Part shown: piece by piece, positions 24,752 to 32,229 of the stretch | How the letters are laid out: every line of letters begins with the position of its first letter | How positions within the stretch are numbered: position 1 is the stretch's first letter | NCBI GenBank assembly: GCA_034408745.1 | Contig: JAWXCM010000251.1 | Location: forward strand, 1-61,149 | Direction of reading: 5' to 3' | Origin: JAWXCM01 sp034408745 | Lineage (GTDB): Bacteria; Acidobacteriota; Terriglobia; Bryobacterales; Bryobacteraceae | Length of the DNA: 61,149 bases | Program-made: the position numbers and the translations under genes | The notes under the pieces: model-generated | Told to the model about the DNA's origin: nothing | Database searches by the model: none | Seen by the model: only the letters and a program-made list of their open reading frames with translations

Positions 24752-26275
24752 ATGGCTCAGATCCGGGCAGATGAAATCACGCGGGTACTCCGCGAAGAGA
24801 TCGAGAATTACGAGCGTGCGGTCAACGTAGCCGAGACGGGCTTTGTGATCTCGGTCGGCGACGGTATCGCACGTGTGTATGGTCTGGAGACGGTGATGGC
24901 CGGTGAACTCGTCGAGTTCCCCCACAACGTGGCCGGAATCGCGCTGAACCTGGAAGAAGACCAGGTTGGCGTCGTGCTGCTGGGCGACTACACCCTTATT
25001 AAAGAGGGTGACGAGGTACGCCGGACCGGACGCATCATGTCGGTGCCGGTGGGCGAAGCACTGGTGGGCCGTGTCGTGAACGCGCTTGGCCAGCCGATTG
25101 ACGACAAAGGCCCCATCGACACAACGCAGTTCTTCGCGATTGAGCGTCTGGCGCCCGGCGTCATTGACCGCCAGTCGGTGAAGCAGCCGCTGCAGACCGG
25201 CATCAAGGCGATCGACGCCATGATCCCGATCGGCCGCGGACAGCGCGAGTTGATCATCGGCGACCGTCAGACCGGTAAAACGGCCGTCGCCATCGACACG
25301 ATCATTAACCAGAAGGGCGGCGACGTAATCTGCATTTACGTCGCAATCGGCCAGAAGCGGTCGACCGTGGCGCAGATCGTCAAGACGCTGACCGACTTCG
25401 GTGCCATGGAGTACACGATTGTTGTCGCGGCGACGGCGTCGGATCCAGCTCCCATGCAGTACATCGCCCCGTTCGCCGGATGCGCGATGGGCGAATTCTT
25501 CCGCGACTCCCGCCGGCACGCGCTGGTGGTTTACGACGATCTTTCCAAGCACGCGGCGGCGTATCGCGAAATCTCCCTGCTGCTCCGCCGTCCTCCTGGC
25601 CGCGAAGCGTTCCCGGGCGACGTATTCTACCTCCACAGCCGTTTGCTGGAGCGCGCGGCGAAGTTGAGCGACGATCTTGGCGGCGGCTCGCTGACCGCTC
25701 TGCCGTTCATTGAAACGCAGGCTGGCGACGTTTCGGCGTACATTCCGACGAACGTGATCTCGATCACCGACGGTCAGATTTATCTGGAAGCGGATCTGTT
25801 CAACTCCAACGTGCGCCCCGCCATCAACGTCGGTCTGTCGGTCAGCCGCGTCGGCGGATCGGCGCAGACTAAAGCGATGCGGTCGGTGGCCGGGTCTCTG
25901 CGACTCGAACTGGCGCAGTATCGCGAGTTGGCGGCATTCGCTCAGTTTGGTTCGGATCTCGATAAGGCGTCGCAGCAGCAGTTGAATCGCGGCAGGCGTC
26001 TGGTGGAGATTCTGAAGCAGCCGCAGTTCAAGCCCCTTCCGTTCGAAAAGCAGGTGCTGATTGTGTTTGCCGGCACCGGCGGTTTCCTTGACGATCTTCC
26101 GGTGGAACATGTCCGCCGGTTTGAGAGCGAGCTGTACAACTTTGTCGACAATGCGTATCCGAAGCTTCTGCCTGAGGTGAAGGAGAAGCGCGCTCTGGAC
26201 GACAAGTTGAAGGGCGATCTCAAGAACGTACTGAACGAGTTCAAACAGCGGTTTATGGCCGAGCTGAAGAAATAA
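24752..26275 (+). CDS. atpA: ATP synthase F1 subunit alpha
   Basis: This is a 507-residue non-catalytic nucleotide-binding subunit. The P-loop is GDRQTGKTAVAIDT (about residue 170). The family signature PAINVGLSVSRVGGSAQTKA is near 350, with VVYDDLSKHAAAYREISLLL before it. The N-terminus ADEITRVLREEIENYE is typical for binding delta. Length matches the family. It is 4 bp upstream of gamma, so the two are co-translated. Confidence 0.98.
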   Translation: MAQIRADEITRVLREEIENYERAVNVAETGFVISVGDGIARVYGLETVMAGELVEFPHNVAGIALNLEEDQVGVVLLGDYTLIKEGDEVRRTGRIMSVPVGEALVGRVVNALGQPIDDKGPIDTTQFFAIERLAPGVIDRQSVKQPLQTGIKAIDAMIPIGRGQRELIIGDRQTGKTAVAIDTIINQKGGDVICIYVAIGQKRSTVAQIVKTLTDFGAMEYTIVVAATASDPAPMQYIAPFAGCAMGEFFRDSRRHALVVYDDLSKHAAAYREISLLLRRPPGREAFPGDVFYLHSRLLERAAKLSDDLGGGSLTALPFIETQAGDVSAYIPTNVISITDGQIYLEADLFNSNVRPAINVGLSVSRVGGSAQTKAMRSVAGSLRLELAQYRELAAFAQFGSDLDKASQQQLNRGRRLVEILKQPQFKPLPFEKQVLIVFAGTGGFLDDLPVEHVRRFESELYNFVDNAYPKLLPEVKEKRALDDKLKGDLKNVLNEFKQRFMAELKK

Positions 26276-26279
26276 GTCG

Positions 26280-27134
<855 letters not shown>

Positions 27135-27147
27135 GAGTTTTTTCGAC

Positions 27148-28599
27148 ATGACCGAAACGTCCCACGGAGCGACAGGGAAGATCATTCAGGTTGCCGGCCC
27201 TGCCGTCGACATTCAGTTTCCCGAAGGCAAGATTCCGTCCATCCACAACGCCATCCGCATAACCAGCGAAGGCTTCAACGTGCCCGATCCGGTGAACATC
27301 ATCGTCGAAGTGGCACAGCATATCGGCGAAGGCCGCGTCCGCACCATCGCGCTGCAGCCCACCGAGGGTCTGGTCCGCGGCATGCCCGCCGTGGATCTGG
27401 GTGAGCCGGTAACGGTCCCTGTGGGTCCGCAGACGCTGGGCCGCGTGATGAACGTGATTGGCGAGCCCGTCGACAAGATGGGTCCGGTGAATACGGAGCA
27501 GCGCTATTCCATCCACCGGCCTGCGCCGGCGTTCTCGGAGCAGTCGACCGAACTGCAGATGTTCGAAACGGGCATCAAGGTGATCGATCTGCTGGAACCG
27601 TACCTCCGCGGCGGCAAGATCGGTCTGTTCGGCGGCGCCGGTGTCGGCAAGACCGTCGTCATTATGGAGCTGATCAACAACATCGCTCTGAAACACGGTG
27701 GTGTGTCGGTGTTCGCCGGTGTCGGCGAGCGCACCCGTGAGGGCAACGATCTCTGGCATGAAATGCAGGAAGCGGGCGTGCTGGATCCGTCCGACTACAC
27801 GAAATCCAAGGTGGCTCTGATCTACGGGCAGATGACCGAGCCCCCAGGGGCCCGTTTGCGCGTCGGCCTCACCGGGCTCACCGTCGCTGAATATTTCCGC
27901 GACACCGGCCAGGACGTGCTGCTTTTTATCGACAATATTTTCCGCTTTACCCAGGCTGGCTCGGAAGTATCGGCGCTGCTTGGCCGCATGCCTTCGGCGG
28001 TGGGTTATCAGCCCAACCTGGCGTCGGAAATGGGCGAACTGCAGGAACGCATCACGTCGACCCGTACCGGCTCCATCACGTCGGTGCAGGCGATTTACGT
28101 GCCCGCCGACGATTACACCGATCCGGCTCCGGCCACCACGTTCGCGCACCTTGACGCGACGACGAACCTGTCGCGCGCCATCTCCGAGCTCGGCATTTAT
28201 CCCGCGGTCGACCCGCTGGCCTCCAGCTCGCGCATTCTCGACCCGATGGTTATCGGCAACGATCATTACGACACGGCGCAGAAGGTGAAGCAGATTCTCC
28301 AGCGGTACAAGGATCTGCAGGACATCATCGCGATCCTCGGGATCGACGAACTGTCCGAAGAGGACCGCATCATTGTGAACCGCGCCCGCAAGGTGCAGCG
28401 CTTCCTTTCGCAGCCCTTCCACGTCGCCGAACAGTTCACCGGCTTCAAGGGTAAGTACGTCAAGCTGGAAGACACCATCCGGAGCTTCCGCGAGATCCTC
28501 GACGGCAAGTGCGACTCGATCCCCGAGCAGGCGTTTTACATGCAGGGCACTATCGAAGACGTTTACGAAAAAGCCGAGCAGATGAAGAAGGTGGCTTAA
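27148..28599 (+). CDS. atpD: ATP synthase F1 subunit beta
   Basis: This is a 483-residue catalytic subunit. The P-loop is GLFGGAGVGKTVVIMELI and the Walker B region LLFIDNIFRFTQAGSEVSAL. The GERTREGNDLW loop carries the catalytic Glu region, and PAVDPLASSSRILDP is the C-terminal family signature. The start at 27148 follows AGGAG and gives MTETSHGATGKIIQVAGPAV, a normal beginning; the longer frame from 27106 would overlap gamma. Epsilon starts 5 bp after the stop. Confidence 0.98.
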   Translation: MTETSHGATGKIIQVAGPAVDIQFPEGKIPSIHNAIRITSEGFNVPDPVNIIVEVAQHIGEGRVRTIALQPTEGLVRGMPAVDLGEPVTVPVGPQTLGRVMNVIGEPVDKMGPVNTEQRYSIHRPAPAFSEQSTELQMFETGIKVIDLLEPYLRGGKIGLFGGAGVGKTVVIMELINNIALKHGGVSVFAGVGERTREGNDLWHEMQEAGVLDPSDYTKSKVALIYGQMTEPPGARLRVGLTGLTVAEYFRDTGQDVLLFIDNIFRFTQAGSEVSALLGRMPSAVGYQPNLASEMGELQERITSTRTGSITSVQAIYVPADDYTDPAPATTFAHLDATTNLSRAISELGIYPAVDPLASSSRILDPMVIGNDHYDTAQKVKQILQRYKDLQDIIAILGIDELSEEDRIIVNRARKVQRFLSQPFHVAEQFTGFKGKYVKLEDTIRSFREILDGKCDSIPEQAFYMQGTIEDVYEKAEQMKKVA

Positions 28600-28604
28600 G
28601 CGCG

Positions 28605-29024
28605 ATGGCTGACTCGTTTCAGCTTGAGGTTGCGACTCCCGAGCGGATCCTGGTGCAGGAGCCGACCAAAGAGGCGCAGATTCCGGCCGAAGGCGGCATG
28701 CTGGGTGTATTGCCGGACCATGCCGCACTGCTGTCGCTGCTTGGCACCGGGCAGTTGACCTACACGCTGGCTACCGGCGAAAAGCGGTCGATGGTGATCA
28801 GCGGCGGATATCTGCAGATCCTGGAAAATCATGTCCGGGTGCTGGCGGATCGCGCCGAACTGGCGAATGAGATCGACATCGCCCGTGCGCAGAAATCGCT
28901 GGAACGGGCGAAGGAGCGCATGGGCGCTCCGGCATCAGCGGGTATGGATGTGTCCCGCGCTCTGAACGCGATGAAGCGGGCCGAAGCGCGGATCGCCGCC
29001 GCCAAACTGACGGCGCGCGGCTAG
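28605..29024 (+). CDS. atpC: ATP synthase F1 subunit epsilon
   Basis: This is a 139-residue subunit. The N-terminal beta-sandwich shows FQLEVATPERILVQE, then AEGGMLGVLPDHAALLSLL. The C-terminal part is a helical hairpin (IDIARAQKSLERAKERM; AEARIAAAKLTARG) that can brake rotation. It completes the F1 set. Its last 90 bp are read on the other strand as the tail of the pilin-like gene, an unusual coding-coding overlap. Confidence 0.94.
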   Translation: MADSFQLEVATPERILVQEPTKEAQIPAEGGMLGVLPDHAALLSLLGTGQLTYTLATGEKRSMVISGGYLQILENHVRVLADRAELANEIDIARAQKSLERAKERMGAPASAGMDVSRALNAMKRAEARIAAAKLTARG

Positions 29025-29630
29025 CAGCGCCGTAACCAATAGAGCCAGTGCGATGGGACCGGCGGTCGCTGGTTCCGGCACGGCTTCGTCCTCCACCACA
29101 CTCACACCACTTGAGCCATTCGCTTCGAGCGCGAGGGTGAAGTTGTCTCCGGTCGAATCACGGCCGATGGGCAGAATCACTCTCCCATTCACGTAATCCG
29201 CACCGTCGAGAATACGGTAGTCCTGCGCCTCCACGAGTTGGGGCAGTGCCGGGATATCGACGAAGAATGTGTCCGGCGAGCTTGGCGGTTGCAGCTCAAA
29301 CGGATCTCCGTTGGCTACGAACGTGGGCTTGTACAGGACCCAGGCGCCGTTCTGGAACAAGTCCTGCACGGTGATGGCGGGCGCGATCGCCGGGAACTGC
29401 AGGGTGACTGTTGCGCCGAGGACGGCGCACAGCGGCGGTGGACAGAGCCGTTCGCTGATCTGACTCTTGTCGGCCTGCGCCTTTGCCGCCGCCTCGCGAA
29501 CGCTGGAGACGTCGGGGATGAGCAGTTCGATCAGCACGCCGATGATGGCAATAACGACCAGCAGTTCGATGAGTGTAAAGCCTTGTTGTCTTGTCCGCAC
29601 GACAAGGTCAGAGTAGCCGAAAACGGGCAT
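28935..29630 (-). CDS. Type IV pilin-like protein with a PEP-CTERM tail
   Basis: This is a 231-residue protein with two export signals. The N-terminus has a class III prepilin signal: after RTRQQG comes FTLIELLVVIAIIGVLIEL, with cleavage expected between G and F and the conserved Glu at position 5 of the mature chain. The C-terminus has VPEPATAGPIALALLVTALL then AARR, a PEP-CTERM tail. It is followed by about 20 extra residues read through the end of atpC, so the original stop may have been lost. The middle is beta-rich (FFVDIPALPQLVEAQDYRIL). The start at 29630 is chosen because it gives a short prepilin leader. It is divergent from pyrD. Confidence 0.75.
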   Translation of the reverse strand: MPVFGYSDLVVRTRQQGFTLIELLVVIAIIGVLIELLIPDVSSVREAAAKAQADKSQISERLCPPPLCAVLGATVTLQFPAIAPAITVQDLFQNGAWVLYKPTFVANGDPFELQPPSSPDTFFVDIPALPQLVEAQDYRILDGADYVNGRVILPIGRDSTGDNFTLALEANGSSGVSVVEDEAVPEPATAGPIALALLVTALLAARRQFGGGDPRFGPLHRVQSAGHIHTR

Positions 29631-29648
29631 GATACGGGCAGCCTTACC

Positions 29649-30761
29649 GTGACAGGCGTAAACTGGTGCGTGTACAACGCAGAGTGGGTTCACGACCGCG
29701 CCATTCAGGCGGCCGAGTTCGTCAGCACGCACTCGTGGCTCCTTCCCTCCCCTCCCGCGGTGATTCCCTCGCTTGAGACTGAAGTCGCCGGGCTACGCTT
29801 TCGCAGTCCGCTCGGGCTGGCTGCGGGGTTCGACAAGAGCGGGCGCGCTGTGCCGTTCTGGGCCGCACTCGGGTTCGGGCATGTTGAGATCGGGTCGATT
29901 TCGGCCGAGGTGTCACACGGCAACCCGAAGCCTCGTTTGTGGCGCACCGCGCAGCGCGAACGCGGGATCATTGTCTACTACGGCCTGCCGAACGACGGGT
30001 GCCGGCGAGTCGCCTCGCGGCTCAGTGGGGTTCGGCGGACTGTGCCACTGGGAATCAACATCGTCAACACGAATCGCGGTCCCGGCGCGCCTGCCGAGAC
30101 CGATGACGGCATCATTGCCGACTACGTGGAATCGGTGCGGGTGCTGGCGCCTCACGCTTCGTACCTCACGTTGAATCTGAGCTGCCCTAACACCTGCGAC
30201 GGACGGGGTTTTGTGTCCGACTCGGGCCGGGTGGTCGCGCTGCTGGAGGCGGTCGAGGAGCTCCGCGTTACGCGACCGGTGTTCCTGAAGGTGGCTCCGT
30301 TTGGCGAAGTCTCGGGGCTCGAGGCGTTTCTCAAGGCGGTGGAGCGCTTCGGCTACGTGAACGGATTCGGCATCAACCTGCCGCCCGGCAAGCCTGCAGG
30401 ATTTGAGCACTGGTCGCACCTGCCGGGGGCGGTCTCGGGCAAGCCCTGCGAGGCGGCAATGACACGCGCGCTGGTCGATTTGTATGCACGGATCGACCGT
30501 CGGCGACACTCGATACTGGCCACAGGCGGCGTGTTCACAGCGGAGGATGCCTATCGAAGAATCCGGCTCGGGGCGACGCTGGTGCAGTTCCTGACGGCGC
30601 TGGTGTACGAGGGTCCGTGGGTCGTGCGGCGGATGGAATCGGGGCTGGCCCGTTTGCTGGAACGCGACGGTTTTCGCAATATCCACGATGCAATCGGGGT
30701 GGACTGCGGTACAATAAAAAGGTCGTCGTCCCCTCATCGGGCTGTGGCGCAGCCTGGCTAG
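29649..30761 (+). CDS. pyrD: Dihydroorotate dehydrogenase (quinone), class 2
   Basis: This is about 370 residues long. It oxidises dihydroorotate to orotate in pyrimidine synthesis, with FMN and a quinone at the membrane. Family motifs are SPLGLAAGFDKSGRAVP, FGHVEIGSISAE, GNPKPRLWR and LTLNLSCPNTCDG; the FMN phosphate site is SILATGGVFTAEDAYRRI, followed by GATLVQFLTALVYEGP. The start is uncertain: GTG at 29649 or 29670 both give a normal N-terminal helix, while the frame open further upstream lies antisense to the pilin-like gene. The stop is inside tRNA-Pro, so the two genes overlap by 24 bp on the same strand. Confidence 0.9.
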   Translation: MTGVNWCVYNAEWVHDRAIQAAEFVSTHSWLLPSPPAVIPSLETEVAGLRFRSPLGLAAGFDKSGRAVPFWAALGFGHVEIGSISAEVSHGNPKPRLWRTAQRERGIIVYYGLPNDGCRRVASRLSGVRRTVPLGINIVNTNRGPGAPAETDDGIIADYVESVRVLAPHASYLTLNLSCPNTCDGRGFVSDSGRVVALLEAVEELRVTRPVFLKVAPFGEVSGLEAFLKAVERFGYVNGFGINLPPGKPAGFEHWSHLPGAVSGKPCEAAMTRALVDLYARIDRRRHSILATGGVFTAEDAYRRIRLGATLVQFLTALVYEGPWVVRRMESGLARLLERDGFRNIHDAIGVDCGTIKRSSSPHRAVAQPG

Positions 30762-30815
30762 CGCGCTTGCTTGGGGTGCAAGAGGTCGCGAGTTCGAATC
30801 TCGCCAGCCCGACCA
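30738..30815 (+). tRNA. tRNA-Pro (anticodon GGG)
   Basis: A complete cloverleaf can be folded. The acceptor stem is CGGGCTG/CAGCCCG (30738-30744 with 30805-30811), the D stem GCGC/GCGC, and the anticodon stem CTTGC/GCAAG with loop TTGGGGT, giving anticodon GGG. The T stem is GCGAG/CTCGC with loop TTCGAAT. The discriminator is A and the CCA end is encoded. Its 5' part overlaps the pyrD stop codon. The integrase gene beyond its 3' end suggests it is the attachment site of the neighbouring island. Confidence 0.95.
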
Positions 30816-30819
30816 ATCG

Positions 30820-30840
30820 AATCAGCAACTTACGCTGATT
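30820..30840 (+). terminator. Hairpin just after tRNA-Pro
   Basis: AATCAGC and GCTGATT form a perfect 7-bp stem around a 7-base loop, 5 bases after the CCA end. Only a short T run follows, so as a terminator it is moderate. It could also be part of the integrase recognition region. Confidence 0.5.
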
Positions 30841-30854
30841 TCGGTTGATAAAAT

Positions 30855-30872
30855 TGTACCAAAACTGTACCA
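30855..30872. repeat. Direct repeat TGTACCA x2, candidate integrase arm site
   Basis: TGTACCA occurs at 30855-30861 and again at 30866-30872, 11 bp apart (about one helical turn). The pair lies between the tRNA 3' end and the 3' end of the integrase gene, where arm-type or core-flanking integrase sites are expected. No second copy of the tRNA 3' end was found in the window, so the far attachment site may lie outside it. Confidence 0.45.
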
Positions 30873-30905
30873 CTTCGATGTGGCTAGGGATACTTCTGCC
30901 TTCTT

Positions 30906-32078
30906 TTAGAGAAACGGACAGATGTCATCTTCGTCCTCAGGTTCCTTCTTCGCCGGCATCTCCAAAAGACGTTTCTGCAACCGAAGCACCGCCTGTTCCC
31001 GCCGGTCGTAGTTCACGATTGTGTAAATCTCCGTGACCTCCGGACTTGAGTGCCCCGCCTGCGCCGCCGCCTCAAACACCGATGCGCCCTCTTCCTGGAG
31101 CTTTGTCAGGTGTTCTCTCCGGAACGAGTGCCAGCCGAACCCGCGGAAGTAGATTCCCAGTTCCTTCGCCAGCGGTCGTAGGACCTCCGCCAGCAGGCCC
31201 CGGTCATCCCAGGGTCGGCCTTTGTCGTCAGCGAACACAAAGTCAGTTGGTTTGGCACCCGTCGGCCTCGCGTCCTCAAACCGCCGGACGAGAATGCCGA
31301 GGGGGACTACCCGTCTCGACTTGGTTGTCTTCACAGGACCGATCTTGCCGCGGTAGTGCCGCTGCTCGATTTTGGCCCTCCCTGTTTTCAGATCCAGGAA
31401 CCGCCACTGCAGCCCTGTTAGTTCGGAGATGCGCAAGCCTGTGGAAACCGCCGTGTCGACGAGCAACGCCTGCTTCCCGGTCAACCTGCTTCGAAGTAGC
31501 CCGAGTTCTTCGTCTGTGAGTATTTTTCGTTCGTTGCAGTACTCTTTTCGGCCTATCGAGACTCGCTTTGCCGGGTTCCGGCCACTCCAGTAGCCCCACA
31601 GCTCGGCTTTGTCGTAAACAGAGTGGACTACCGCCCGGATTCCTTTTCGCGTCCACCACGACATCCCTGCTCGTTTGCTGTTCAGGAGTGCCTGGATGTG
31701 CGCCGCCGTGATCCCGGTAAGCGGTAGATCGCCTATCGCGGGCAGGATGTGGACCTTCAGCAAAGACTTGTCGCGCTTGGCGCCGCCGTCCTCGAGGTTG
31801 ACTAGATGCAGATCCTCGTAGAGTTTTGCCGCCTGCCGGAAGGTCGTCGCCTGGGCCGTAACCTGCTCCGGATGGAGTACCTGGTCGTTCACCTCCCTCA
31901 ACAGTTCATCCCGCCGCCGTTCTGCTTCGCGTCTCGACAGGTGCTCGACCAGAGCGATCCGTTCCCAGACCTGCCTCCGGACTAGCTCTCCGTCCTCGAC
32001 GAACCATCGCCGGACCTTCACGGTCCAGTAGCGGCCCCGTTGAATCACATTAGGTTTCTGATAACTCGTACGTGCCAA
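30906..32078 (-). CDS. Tyrosine recombinase (phage-type integrase)
   Basis: This is a 390-residue site-specific recombinase. The N-terminal part has an arm-binding-like region (YWTVKVRRWF) and a SAM-like core-binding domain (TFRQAAKLYEDLHL). The catalytic domain has Arg in TGLRISELTGLQW, Lys around KTTKSRRVVPL, HSFRREH, AGHSSPE and the nucleophile Tyr in VTEIYTIVN: the full R-K-H-R-H-Y set. The chosen start is TTG at 32078 because AAAGGAAAG lies just upstream; the longer frame to 32354 runs into brxHI and looks noncoding. The gene points at tRNA-Pro, 91 bp away, as in tRNA-borne islands. It probably brought in the BREX operon behind it. Confidence 0.92.
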   Translation of the reverse strand: MARTSYQKPNVIQRGRYWTVKVRRWFVEDGELVRRQVWERIALVEHLSRREAERRRDELLREVNDQVLHPEQVTAQATTFRQAAKLYEDLHLVNLEDGGAKRDKSLLKVHILPAIGDLPLTGITAAHIQALLNSKRAGMSWWTRKGIRAVVHSVYDKAELWGYWSGRNPAKRVSIGRKEYCNERKILTDEELGLLRSRLTGKQALLVDTAVSTGLRISELTGLQWRFLDLKTGRAKIEQRHYRGKIGPVKTTKSRRVVPLGILVRRFEDARPTGAKPTDFVFADDKGRPWDDRGLLAEVLRPLAKELGIYFRGFGWHSFRREHLTKLQEEGASVFEAAAQAGHSSPEVTEIYTIVNYDRREQAVLRLQKRLLEMPAKKEPEDEDDICPFL

Positions 32079-32177
32079 TTTCTTTCCTTTCGTAAGGTTT
32101 GGCGCGACGAGAACTGGTCCGGAGGAGAGGATAGCACCATTGCCCCCGGTAGTACAGGTTCGGGGTTTTCTGGTGAT

Positions 32178-32203
32178 CGACGATGGGTTGAATGTCATCG
32201 TCG
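32178..32203. promoter_or_regulatory. Hairpin between brxHI and the integrase
   Basis: CGACGATG (32178-32185) and CATCGTCG (32196-32203) form a perfect 8-bp stem around a 10-base loop. It lies 27 bp past the brxHI stop and upstream of the integrase. No T run follows on the minus strand, so it may be an operator, an mRNA 3' end structure or a weak terminator. The rest of 32079-32229 holds nothing else I can name. Confidence 0.4.
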
Positions 32204-32229
32204 GCTGGTTAGTATAGGCGGGCTCGTAC

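Noticed and set aside
29238..29648. N-terminal extension of pyrD by about 137 codons
   Set aside because: The extension is antisense to the pilin-like gene and shows no dehydrogenase sequence; the family starts near residue 140 of the long frame.
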